Positions 9,332 through 17,679 of a stretch of 64,000 nt of DNA are shown here, one piece after another. Each line of letters begins with the position of its first letter. Within the stretch, counting starts at the first letter, position 1. A model generated the notes under the pieces. The model saw only the letters and a list, made by a program, of their open reading frames with translations. It searched no databases and was not told where the DNA came from. The stretch is from Microterricola gilva (GTDB lineage Bacteria > Actinomycetota > Actinomycetes > Actinomycetales > Microbacteriaceae): the NCBI RefSeq assembly GCF_004217495.1, contig NZ_SHLC01000001.1, positions 558,001 through 622,000 of the forward strand, read 5' to 3'. A program made the position numbers and the translations under genes.

Positions 9332-10348
9332 ATGTCGCACGTGTCCCCGCTCATCATCGGTCACCGTGGCGCCAGCGGATACCGCCCAGAGCACACTGAG
9401 GCGGCATACCGTCTGGCGTTCGCCCTCGGCGCTGACGCCGTCGAGCCCGACATCGTCGCGACGCGCGACGGCGTGTTGGTGCTCCGGCACGAGAACGAGA
9501 TCTCGGGCACGACGGATGTGGCGCGGCATCCGGAATTCGCAGGCTTGCGCACCACGAAGGTGATCGACGGCAAGGAGCTGACGGGCTGGTTCACGGAGGA
9601 CTTCACCTGGGGTGAACTCCGCACGCTGCGCGCACGCGAGCGCCTGCCCAAGCTGCGCGCCGCGAACACGGCATTCGACGGTCGGTACCCGATCATGCGG
9701 CTCCGCGATCTGTTCCGGCTGATCGACGAGAGCTCGGAGGCGCTGCGGCGCAGCATCGGAATGGTCGCCGAGATCAAGCACGCCAGCTATTTCGAGTCGA
9801 TCGGGCTGCCGCTCGACGAGCTCTTCGTGGCCGAACTCGATGACTCCGGTTGGAGCTCGCGCGACGGACGGCTCACGATGGAGGCCTTCGAGCTGACCGT
9901 GCTCGAGAAGCTCGCCGCGCTGGGCGCCGGCGGCAAGCGGGTGTTCCTGCTCGAATCCTCCGGCACCCCGGAGGATCAGCGCCGCGCGCACGGTGCGGCC
10001 GCGCGGAGCTACGCCGACTACGCCACGGAGGCCGGGCTCTACGCGCTCGGAGGCGTCGTGGACGGCATCAGCGTCGACCGCTCGATGATCGTGCAGCAGG
10101 ATGCCGCGGGGCAGCCACAGACGAGCGACCTCGTCGACCTGGCGCACGCGGCTCGGCTCGAGGTCTACACCTGGACCCTACGTCCGGAGAACCGCTTCCT
10201 GCTGCCTGCGCATCGAATCGGCAAGGCGTCTGGCACGTTCGGCCACTGGTGGAGCGAGTTCGAGCTCGTGATGGGCACGGGGATCGACGGCGTCTTCGCC
10301 GACCACCCCGACCTCGCGGTCGCGGTGCGCGACGGGCTCCGCGACTAG
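9332..10348 (+). CDS. Glycerophosphodiester phosphodiesterase
   Basis: Hydrolyses glycerophosphodiesters to glycerol-3-phosphate and an alcohol. 338 aa from ATG 9332. The N-terminus carries the family signature GHRGASGYRPEHT, followed by VEPDIVATRDGVLVLRHEN, which supplies the metal-binding acidic residues and second catalytic histidine. A GlpQ-like insertion follows, and the C-terminus has YTWTLRPEN and GIDGVFADHPD. There is no signal peptide, so it is probably cytoplasmic. The start replaces a longer in-frame ATG at 9275 that would overlap the divergent gene. Confidence 0.92.
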   Translation: MSHVSPLIIGHRGASGYRPEHTEAAYRLAFALGADAVEPDIVATRDGVLVLRHENEISGTTDVARHPEFAGLRTTKVIDGKELTGWFTEDFTWGELRTLRARERLPKLRAANTAFDGRYPIMRLRDLFRLIDESSEALRRSIGMVAEIKHASYFESIGLPLDELFVAELDDSGWSSRDGRLTMEAFELTVLEKLAALGAGGKRVFLLESSGTPEDQRRAHGAAARSYADYATEAGLYALGGVVDGISVDRSMIVQQDAAGQPQTSDLVDLAHAARLEVYTWTLRPENRFLLPAHRIGKASGTFGHWWSEFELVMGTGIDGVFADHPDLAVAVRDGLRD

Positions 10349-10374
10349 GCACCCCGGTTCGGCGCCCCCACACC

Positions 10375-10410
10375 GGCTGGAGGGAGCGCCAGCGACCGAA
10401 GCCCTGACAC
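10375..10410. repeat. Intergenic repeat, copy 1
   Basis: Shares GGCTGG and AGCGCCAGCGACCGAAGCCC with the other copies, but is shorter than copies 2 and 3. Confidence 0.8.
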
Positions 10411-10430
10411 GGCCGGGAACGCTCGTCTTC

Positions 10431-10530
10431 CACGCTGGCTGGAGGGAGCGCCAGCGACCGAAGCCCTGACACGACGAGAACGTGGAGTCAGGGTTGCCGG
10501 GGCTGCAGTCCCCGGCCGACTGCTCAGGGC
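10431..10530. repeat. Intergenic repeat, copy 2 (100 bp)
   Basis: This 100-bp unit is nearly identical to 10597-10696 (offset 166), with about five substitutions. Besides the shared core it includes GGAGTCAGGGTTGCCGGGG and CTGCAGTCCCCG. The 10349-10762 gap consists mostly of these copies and holds no convincing gene. Confidence 0.85.
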
Positions 10531-10596
10531 TTCGCGTGCGTCGCTGCTCCTTCGTCGCGGCGCCGCTCGCTCAGCCGGCGTGGAGAGCAACGGCCC

Positions 10597-10696
10597 CACG
10601 CTGGCTGGAGGGAGCGCCAGCGACCGAAGCCCTGACACGACGGGAACGTGGAGTTAGGGTTGCCGGGTCTGCAGTCCCCGACCGACTGCCCAGGGC
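10597..10696. repeat. Intergenic repeat, copy 3 (100 bp)
   Basis: Duplicate of 10431-10530. It ends 66 bases before the pcrA start, so any transcript starting further upstream would carry it. Confidence 0.85.
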
Positions 10697-10762
10697 GTGG
10701 AGAGGTCCCAGAGCCCGGCGAACGGGTGCTTGTCAGCGGCCCCGCCTACACTGGAGGCAGAC

Positions 10763-13291
10763 ATGAGCACTCTCTTTGACCCCGACGAACCGACCGACTC
10801 GCGACCCATGATCGTGCACGACGGGCCGGGCGGCTTTCCGTCCTCCGGCGGAGCGAGCAACGGGTCATTCGGCGGGCCGAGCGCCGTGCCAGGCGGGCTG
10901 CCCGGCGGGGGAGCGTGGGCAGGGGGAGACAGCCTGCTCGATGGTCTGAACCCCGAACAGCGCGAAGCCGTCGAGTACCGCGGCCCCGCGCTGCTCATCG
11001 TGGCAGGAGCCGGATCGGGCAAGACGCGCGTGCTCACGCACCGCATCGCCGGGCTCATCGGCAGTCGCGAGGCCTGGCCCAGCCAGATCCTCGCCATCAC
11101 CTTCACCAACAAGGCCGCCGCGGAGATGCGCGAGCGCGTCGACCAGCTGCTCGGTCAGGCGTCCAGCGGCATGTGGATCTCGACCTTCCACTCCTCCTGC
11201 GTGCGCATTCTGCGGGCAGAGGCCGAGAAGGCGGGGCTCAGCAGCAGCTTCACGATCTATGACTCAGCCGACTCGCGCAACGTCATCAAGCGCATCATCA
11301 AGGAGCTCGACGCGGACACCCTCGGGTTCACGGCCGCCGGCGTCTCCAACAAGATCTCCAAGCTGAAGAACGAGCTGGCGGATGCCGACAGCTATGCGCG
11401 CAACGCCAACCTCAGCGACCCGCAGGAGCTCATGTTCCTCGAGATCTTCCGGCAGTACACCCGCCGGTTGCGCGCAGCCCAGGCTCTCGATTTCGATGAC
11501 CTCCTCGCCGAGACCGTCTTCCTGTTCCGGGCGTTCCCCGCAACGGCCGCGCTCTACCAGCGCCGCTTCCGGCACATCCTGGTCGACGAGTACCAGGACA
11601 CGAACCACGCCCAGTACTCCTTCATCCGCGAGCTCACCCGGCCGATCGAGCCGCACATCGTCGCCGAGATGGCCACGGCCGGCCACCACGTGCAGTCGCT
11701 GCGCGACGCCAACGGCGGTATCCCCGGGGCCTCGCTCACCGTCGTGGGTGACTCCGACCAGTCGATCTACGCCTTCCGCGGCGCCGACATCCGCAACATC
11801 GTCGAGTTCGAGCGCGACTACCCTGGCGCAAAGGTCGTGCTGCTTGAGCAGAACTACCGCTCGACGCAGAACATCCTGAGTGCGGCGAACTCCGTCATCG
11901 CCAACAACTTCGACCGCAAAGACAAGAAGCTCTGGACGGCCGTCGGCGACGGGGCCAAGATCATTGGCTACACGGGGTATTCCGGTCACGACGAGGCGCA
12001 GTTCATCGCCGACGAGATCGAGAAGCTGCACGGCGAGGGCGTCGCATACCGCGACATCGCCGTGTTCTACCGCACCAACGCACAGACTCGTGCGCTGGAG
12101 GAGATCTTCGTGCGCTCCGCGCTGCCATACCGTGTGGTCGGCGGCACCAAGTTCTACGAACGGGCCGAGATCAAGGACGCGATGGCATACCTCATCGCCG
12201 TCGCGAACCCCGCGGACGAGCTCGCGCTCCGCCGCATCCTGAACACCCCCAAGCGCGGCATCGGCCCGGCCACCGAGACGCAGCTCGCGAGCTTCGCCGA
12301 GGCCAACGGCATCAGCTTCCGCCAGGCGATGCGCGACGCGGGCAGCCTCGGCATGGGGCCCAAGGTCACCGGTGCGATCCTGCAGCTGGCGAAGCTCCTC
12401 GACGAGGCCGCGCTCATGCTCGACCCCGCGAACCCGGCCGGCGCCGCCAAGGTCAGCGATGTGCTCGGCTTCCTGCTCAGCGAGAGCACCCTGCTCGAGA
12501 CGCTGCGCAACAGCCGCGACCCGCAGGACGAGACACGCGCCGAGAACGTCGAGGAACTTCTCGCCCAGACCAAGGACTTCGTCAAGGAGAACCCGGATGC
12601 CGGCCTGATCGACTTCCTCACCCAGGTGTCGCTCGTTGCCGCCGCCGACGACCTCGACGATTCCAGCGGAACCGTCTCCCTGATGACGCTGCACACGGCG
12701 AAGGGCCTCGAGTACGACTCGGTGTTCCTGACCGGCATCGAAGAAGGTCTGCTGCCCCACCAGATGTCGGCGGGCGAGCCAGGAGGGCCGGCCGAGGAAC
12801 GCCGTCTGTTCTACGTCGGCATCACCCGTGCCCGCAAGCGGCTCTACCTCTCGCTCGCGATGACGCGCGCTCAGTTCGGTGAGACCAACGTCGCGATGCC
12901 GAGCCGCTACCTCCAGGAGATCCCAGGGGATCTGATCGAGTGGCGCCAGTCGCCAGGCATGGCGAACTCGCGCGGCGGAACCCAGCCTCGTGCGCTCAAT
13001 GCCCGCCGCGACGGCTACGGCTCGCGCGGCACCGGCTCCGATCGCTTCGGTGGCGAGCTGCCGCCTGCGCCGAAGCCGAAGACCGAATGGGCCAACCGGG
13101 TCACCGCGCAGGTGCGCGACAACGGTGACCTGACGCTGCAGTCAGGTGACCGCATCCGCCACGTCGACTTCGGCGACGGCCGCGTGAACCAGGTGACGGG
13201 CGAGGGAACCAAGCGGGTCGCCCACGTACAGTTCGACAAAGCCGGCGCCAAGAAGCTGCTGATCAAGATCGCCCCGATTGAGAAATTGTGA
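10763..13291 (+). CDS. pcrA: ATP-dependent DNA helicase PcrA (UvrD/Rep family)
   Basis: A 3'-5' superfamily 1A helicase for repair and replication-fork processing. 842 aa from ATG 10763, chosen for GGAGG at 10753-10757. About 60 poorly conserved Gly/Pro-rich residues precede the helicase core. Motifs in order: Q motif LNPEQREAV (about 62-70), Walker A AGAGSGKTR (about 81-89), FTNKAA, Walker B DEYQDTN, SDQSIYAFRGA, QNYRS, TLHTAKGLEYD and YVGITRARKRL. The C-terminal tail ends with a PcrA-type domain (V-x-H-x-x-F-G-x-G-x-V). Located alone behind the repeat cluster. Confidence 0.96.
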   Translation: MSTLFDPDEPTDSRPMIVHDGPGGFPSSGGASNGSFGGPSAVPGGLPGGGAWAGGDSLLDGLNPEQREAVEYRGPALLIVAGAGSGKTRVLTHRIAGLIGSREAWPSQILAITFTNKAAAEMRERVDQLLGQASSGMWISTFHSSCVRILRAEAEKAGLSSSFTIYDSADSRNVIKRIIKELDADTLGFTAAGVSNKISKLKNELADADSYARNANLSDPQELMFLEIFRQYTRRLRAAQALDFDDLLAETVFLFRAFPATAALYQRRFRHILVDEYQDTNHAQYSFIRELTRPIEPHIVAEMATAGHHVQSLRDANGGIPGASLTVVGDSDQSIYAFRGADIRNIVEFERDYPGAKVVLLEQNYRSTQNILSAANSVIANNFDRKDKKLWTAVGDGAKIIGYTGYSGHDEAQFIADEIEKLHGEGVAYRDIAVFYRTNAQTRALEEIFVRSALPYRVVGGTKFYERAEIKDAMAYLIAVANPADELALRRILNTPKRGIGPATETQLASFAEANGISFRQAMRDAGSLGMGPKVTGAILQLAKLLDEAALMLDPANPAGAAKVSDVLGFLLSESTLLETLRNSRDPQDETRAENVEELLAQTKDFVKENPDAGLIDFLTQVSLVAAADDLDDSSGTVSLMTLHTAKGLEYDSVFLTGIEEGLLPHQMSAGEPGGPAEERRLFYVGITRARKRLYLSLAMTRAQFGETNVAMPSRYLQEIPGDLIEWRQSPGMANSRGGTQPRALNARRDGYGSRGTGSDRFGGELPPAPKPKTEWANRVTAQVRDNGDLTLQSGDRIRHVDFGDGRVNQVTGEGTKRVAHVQFDKAGAKKLLIKIAPIEKL

Positions 13292-13297
13292 TCGGTC

Positions 13298-13329
13298 GAC
13301 GAGTAGACGAGTAGACCAGTAGTCCAGTG
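13298..13329. repeat. Four 8-bp tandem repeats before the FUSC gene
   Basis: GACGAGTA, GACGAGTA, GACCAGTA and GTCCAGTG stand head to tail between the pcrA stop and the GTG 13327 start, the last unit overlapping the start codon. Confidence 0.7.
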
Positions 13330-14394
13330 ACCGTGGGAGAACCGCAGCGGCCGCAGTCGTTGTCAGAACGGCTGCGCTCGCTGACCGCGCTCGACATCGA
13401 GGTGGCGAGCCGAGCCGCGCTGGCGGTGGCGGTACCGCTGTTCGTGCTGCTCGCGCTCGACCGGATCGACCTCGCCGCCTACGCATCGTTCGGGGCGATG
13501 ACGGCACTGTACGGCCGGAGCGAGCCGTACCGCCTCCGCCTGCGGAGCGTGAGTATCGCCGCCGTGGGCCTCGTCCTGAGTGTGGCGCTCGGGACGACCC
13601 TCGCGGCGACGGGCGCACCGCTCTGGATGACCGCGCTCTCGCTCGTCGTGGTGATCGTCTGCGGTCTGGTGGCGGCCGCCGTCTTCGGCCTGTTCCCGCC
13701 GACGCCGCTGTTCTTCGTCTTCGGTCTGCTGGTCTGTGCGGCCGTGCCGACGCCGAGCGGAGAGCTCGCGCTCCGCATCGGAATCGCGGTCTGTTCGGCC
13801 CTCTTCGCCCTGGCGGTCACGATGTCCGGGTGGCTCCTGCGCCGAGCCGCGGGCAGGAGGCATGCTGACTGGTTCAAGTCGTTGCCCCGGTCGCCGCGCA
13901 TCCGCTGGTCGGCCGCGCGCGAGCCGCAGCTGTGGTTGGCGGTCGTCCAGAACGTGGTGGGTGCCCTGCTGGCCGGTGCGCTCGCGATGGCGCTCGGTAT
14001 CGGGCATCCGTACTGGGCCGTCGTCAGCGTCGTTGCCGTCATCCCACCACCCCACGCCCGGCATTCGATCTCGCGCGCCCTGCACCGCATCGTGGGGACG
14101 GCACTCGGTGTGCTCGTGACCGGTCTGCTGTTGTTCCCGGAGCCGCCACCGCTCGTCATTCTGATCGCGGTCGTCGTCGCGCAGTTCGCGGCCGAGATCC
14201 TCGTCGCCCGCAACTACGGCGCAGCACTGGTCTTCGTGACACCCCTCGCGCTCGGCGTTGCACATCTGGCGAGCCCGCTGCCGGTCAGCACCCTGCTCAT
14301 CGACAGGCTGGTCGAGACGGCCCTCGGCGCCGCCATCGGGCTGCTCCTCGTGCTCGCGGCCCGGTGGCTGTCCGCGCGTGGACGGGATTCGTAG
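13327..14394 (+). CDS. FUSC-family (aromatic acid exporter type) membrane protein
   Basis: 355 aa with two halves of clustered hydrophobic helices separated by a soluble loop (about residues 175-200, RRHADWFKSLPRSPR). The second half has HPYWAVVSVVAVI and HRIVGTALGV, typical of the FUSC/YccS-like domain, in which the motif H-R-x-x-G-T is common. Probably an inner-membrane transporter; substrate unknown. The start is uncertain (GTG 13327 or GTG 13333). There is no clear ribosome binding site, and only 35 bases separate it from pcrA. Confidence 0.75.
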   Translation: MTVGEPQRPQSLSERLRSLTALDIEVASRAALAVAVPLFVLLALDRIDLAAYASFGAMTALYGRSEPYRLRLRSVSIAAVGLVLSVALGTTLAATGAPLWMTALSLVVVIVCGLVAAAVFGLFPPTPLFFVFGLLVCAAVPTPSGELALRIGIAVCSALFALAVTMSGWLLRRAAGRRHADWFKSLPRSPRIRWSAAREPQLWLAVVQNVVGALLAGALAMALGIGHPYWAVVSVVAVIPPPHARHSISRALHRIVGTALGVLVTGLLLFPEPPPLVILIAVVVAQFAAEILVARNYGAALVFVTPLALGVAHLASPLPVSTLLIDRLVETALGAAIGLLLVLAARWLSARGRDS

Positions 14395-14474
14395 CCAGCA
14401 CGAGGCGTTGCCATGGCCGGATCGGCGTTCTGGCGAAGTGCGCTCGGAACTCGGGGTATCGTAGTGAGAGTGCG

Positions 14475-14520
14475 TGAAAATAACTTTCGCGCATACGCAT
14501 GAGCTTGGATACTATTTTCA
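14475..14520 (+). promoter_or_regulatory. Promoter and candidate MurR/RpiR operator of the muropeptide operon
   Basis: GAAAATAACTTTC (14476-14488) is an imperfect palindrome, and TGAAAATA (14475-14482) is repeated inverted as TATTTTCA (14513-14520). TACTAT (14510-14515) is a plausible -10 box lying between the two half sites. The region is locally AT-rich and lies 50-90 bases before the binding-protein gene. Assignment to the RpiR-type regulator at the end of this operon is inference. Confidence 0.4.
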
Positions 14521-14562
14521 ATTCGCAATCACGGGCTTCGGCCCATCAATGAGGAGACTGCT

Positions 14563-15849
14563 ATGAAAAAGCGTTACCTGCCGCTCGCCATCCTGGCGAC
14601 GGCTGCACTGAGTCTGACTGCTTGTTCTTCCGGAACCACCGGCGGAAGTGGCACTGACGCCACGGGTCAAACCCTTGATGTTTGGATCATGCAGGGTACG
14701 AACACCGAATCTGATGAGTTCTTCGACCGCGTTGGTGAAGAGTTCACGAAGGAGACCGGGGCGAAGCTCAACGTTGAGATGGTGCAGTGGGCAGACGCTC
14801 ACGACCGCTTCGTCACGGCGATCGCCGGTGGCACGACGCCCGACGTCGCCGAGACCGGCACGACGTGGACCGCTGAGTTCGCCGAGTCCGGCGCCCTCGC
14901 CCCGATCGGCGACTACGTCACCGAGGCCGGCCTCGACGGCGCGCTCGTCGAGGGCCTGGTCGAGGCGGGAACGCTCGACGACACCCTCTACGGCATGCCG
15001 TGGTACGCCGGTGTGCGCTCCGTGATCTACCGCACCGACATCTTCGAAGCAGCCGGCATCGCCGTGCCGACGAACTGGGCCGAGTTCCAGGGCGCCGTCA
15101 CCGCGCTCAAGGCGAGCAACCCCGACATCATTCCGTTCCCCGTTGCCGGTGACGCAGAGCAGCTCACCTACCCGTGGGTATGGGGCGCAGGTGGCGAAGT
15201 TGCCACGAAGAAGGGCGACACCTGGACCTCGGGTCTGGACAGCGCGAAGTCGCAGGCCGGAATCAAGTTCTACACCGACCTCGCACTCGAGCAGGGCTCG
15301 TCGACCGCCGGCGCAACCACGTGGAAGGAGACCGACGTCCTCGACAACTTCGCCCAGGGCAAGGTCGGCATGGCCGTCATGGGTTCGTGGACTCCCGCGA
15401 CCATCCTCGACAAGAACCCGGAGCTGGAAGGCAAGATCGGCTCGTTCCCGATCCCCGGCCAGACCGAGGGCATCAGCCCGTCGATGCTCGGTGGCTCGCA
15501 CCTCAGCATGTTCGAGTCCAGCGAGAACAAGGACCTCGCGTGGACGTTCATGAACATGATGACCACCGGCGAGTTCGCCACCGAGTGGGCAACCCAGAGC
15601 GGTTACTTCCCGGGCGAGACCACGGCACTCGACGCAACAGTCGCCAGCGCCGATGAGATCACCAAGGCCTTCGCCACGCAGATGGTCGACGGCGGCGCTT
15701 CGCTCCCCGTCACGCCGAAGTTCGGTGCCGTGCAGGCCAAGAAGACCACCAACACGATGATCCAGTCGATTCTCTCTGGCGAGAAGACCGTGGAGCAGGC
15801 GTCAGCCGATGCCGCTGCCGAGATGACCGCCATCCTCAACGAGAAGTAA
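14563..15849 (+). CDS. ABC sugar importer, substrate-binding lipoprotein (cluster 1)
   Basis: A family 1 extracellular solute-binding protein. 428 aa. It has a type II signal peptide with lipobox LTAC (Cys21), then a Ser/Gly linker and a periplasmic-binding-protein fold (VWIMQGTNTESDEFF, GTTPDVAETGTTW, GMPWYAG, SMLGGSHLSMF). GAGGAGA stands before ATG 14563. First gene of an operon with two permeases and enzymes of N-acetylglucosamine/N-acetylmuramic acid catabolism, so the ligand is probably a GlcNAc- or MurNAc-containing saccharide. No ATPase gene is linked. Confidence 0.9.
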   Translation: MKKRYLPLAILATAALSLTACSSGTTGGSGTDATGQTLDVWIMQGTNTESDEFFDRVGEEFTKETGAKLNVEMVQWADAHDRFVTAIAGGTTPDVAETGTTWTAEFAESGALAPIGDYVTEAGLDGALVEGLVEAGTLDDTLYGMPWYAGVRSVIYRTDIFEAAGIAVPTNWAEFQGAVTALKASNPDIIPFPVAGDAEQLTYPWVWGAGGEVATKKGDTWTSGLDSAKSQAGIKFYTDLALEQGSSTAGATTWKETDVLDNFAQGKVGMAVMGSWTPATILDKNPELEGKIGSFPIPGQTEGISPSMLGGSHLSMFESSENKDLAWTFMNMMTTGEFATEWATQSGYFPGETTALDATVASADEITKAFATQMVDGGASLPVTPKFGAVQAKKTTNTMIQSILSGEKTVEQASADAAAEMTAILNEK

Positions 15850-15862
15850 GAAGACACACTCG

Positions 15863-16840
15863 ATGACCACCACGATTCAGTCGCCGGCCGCCGTTGGAAC
15901 CTCGCGTTCCGCGGCGGCCGGAGGCCCCGGCCCTCGGCGGCGCAGGGCGATCACGATCGCCGCCGCCCGGCCGTGGCTCCTGCTCGCGCCGGCACTGATC
16001 GTGCTGGCCGTCCTTCTCCTCTGGCCGCTCGTCCGCGTCCTGATCTTCTCCCTCCAGGATTACGGACTGCGCGAGATCGTCAGCGGAGACACGAACTTCA
16101 TCGGCGTCGACAACTACGTCGAGGCTCTCACCGATCCCCAGCTGTGGTCGGTCGTTCTGCCCAACACCGTCATCTTTGCCGTGCTCGCCGTCGTGTGCAC
16201 CGTTGTGCTCGGCACGCTCGTCGCCATTCTGATGACCAACCTCTCTGCGCTCTGGCGCACGGTGGTCGGCAGCGCGATCATGGTCGCGTGGGCCATGCCC
16301 GCCGTGACCGGCACCTACGTTTGGGTGTGGATCTTCGACGCCGACAACGGCATCGTGAACCAGCTCCTCATGGGCGCGGGGCTGATGGACGAACCGTTCA
16401 ACTGGTTCACCAACCGGTGGAGCTTCTACCTGATCGTCCTCATCAACGTCGTGCACCACGGATTCCCGTTTGTGGCGATCACGGTGATGGCCGGCCTGCT
16501 CGGCGTCTCCAAGGAAATGCTGGAGGCTGCCCAGATGGACGGCGCAGGCCCCATCCGCCGCTTCTTCCAGATCACCTTCCCCTCGCTCAAGCAGGTCTTC
16601 ACCGTGGTCATCATCCTGTCCACGATTTGGGACTTCAAGGTGTTCGGGCAGGTCTATCTGATGCCGGGAGGCTCCGGCACCAACCGCAGTGTGCTCAACC
16701 TGGGCGTCTGGTCGTACGTCGAATCGTTCGGTCAGAACCGGTACGGATTCGGTTCCGCTATCGCCGTGCTTCTCACCCTGGTGCTGCTGGTGATCACGAT
16801 CATCTACATTCGGGTGCTCATGAAGGAGGACGAACTGTGA
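15863..16840 (+). CDS. ABC sugar importer permease, MalF type (cluster 1)
   Basis: 325 aa with six TM helices after a 35-residue N-terminal tail. The coupling motif EMLEAAQMDGAGPIRRFFQI matches the EAA loop that contacts the ATPase. Starts 14 bases after the binding-protein gene and overlaps the next permease by four bases (GTGA). Confidence 0.92.
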   Translation: MTTTIQSPAAVGTSRSAAAGGPGPRRRRAITIAAARPWLLLAPALIVLAVLLLWPLVRVLIFSLQDYGLREIVSGDTNFIGVDNYVEALTDPQLWSVVLPNTVIFAVLAVVCTVVLGTLVAILMTNLSALWRTVVGSAIMVAWAMPAVTGTYVWVWIFDADNGIVNQLLMGAGLMDEPFNWFTNRWSFYLIVLINVVHHGFPFVAITVMAGLLGVSKEMLEAAQMDGAGPIRRFFQITFPSLKQVFTVVIILSTIWDFKVFGQVYLMPGGSGTNRSVLNLGVWSYVESFGQNRYGFGSAIAVLLTLVLLVITIIYIRVLMKEDEL

Positions 16841-17679
16841 GCCGGAAAATCACCGCTGCGCGCGTTCGCCGCAACGTCATCGTCGGCGTGCTCGTCGCGC
16901 TGCTCCTGATCTTCACGCTGTTTCCCGCCTACTGGATGATCTCGAGCGCATTCGACCCGAATGCCGCGAGCGGAGCTCGCGGACTCATCCCCGCCGAGTT
17001 CACCCTCGACCACTTCATCTACGTCCTCAACGACGGCGGATTCGCGGTCTTCCTGCGCAACTCCCTGCTCGTCGCCGTCGCCGTTGTGCTGTGCAGTGCC
17101 GTGCTGTCGTTGCTCGCCTCGGTCGCCGTGGCGCGCTTCCGCTTCAAGTTCCGTACCTCGATGCTGCTCATGATCCTCATCGTGCAGATGGTGCCGATGG
17201 AAGCCCTCGTGATTCCGCTGTTCGTGCAGGTCCGCGACCTGCACCTGCTCAACACGCTGCTCGGCCTCATCATCGTCTACGTCACCATCTCCCTCCCGTT
17301 CGGGATCTGGATGCTGCGCGGCTTCGTCGCCGCGGTCCCGGTCGAGCTCGAAGAGGCCGCGTTCCTGGACGGCGCGAGCTGGTGGCGGATGTTCCGCTCC
17401 GTCCTGCTCCCGCTCGTGATGCCCGGTCTCGTCGCCACCAGCGTGTTCAGCTTCATCACCGCCTGGAACGAGTTCATCTTCGCGATGACGATGCTCGGCG
17501 GTGCCAGCGAGAAGTACACAGTCGCCATCGGTTTGAAGCAGTTCTTCGGTGAGAACTCGAACGACTGGGGCAGCATCATGGCGGCCTCGACGCTCATCAC
17601 CCTGCCCGTGATGATCTTCTTCATCATCGTTCAGGGCAAGCTCTCCTCCGGCCTCGTCGCGGGAGCGGTGAAGGGATGA
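16837..17679 (+). CDS. ABC sugar importer permease, MalG type (cluster 1)
   Basis: 280 aa from GTG 16837, with AAGGAGGA at 16823-16830 as ribosome binding site. Six TM helices. The EAA loop is ELEEAAFLDGASWWRMF, and the C-terminus SGLVAGAVKG is typical of MalG-like permeases. Overlaps both neighbours by four bases, indicating strict co-translation. Confidence 0.92.
   Translation: MSRKITAARVRRNVIVGVLVALLLIFTLFPAYWMISSAFDPNAASGARGLIPAEFTLDHFIYVLNDGGFAVFLRNSLLVAVAVVLCSAVLSLLASVAVARFRFKFRTSMLLMILIVQMVPMEALVIPLFVQVRDLHLLNTLLGLIIVYVTISLPFGIWMLRGFVAAVPVELEEAAFLDGASWWRMFRSVLLPLVMPGLVATSVFSFITAWNEFIFAMTMLGGASEKYTVAIGLKQFFGENSNDWGSIMAASTLITLPVMIFFIIVQGKLSSGLVAGAVKG

Noticed and set aside
11264-12760. 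498-aa minus-strand ORF opposite pcrA
   Set aside because: Acidic low-complexity antisense frame; all helicase motifs are on the plus strand.
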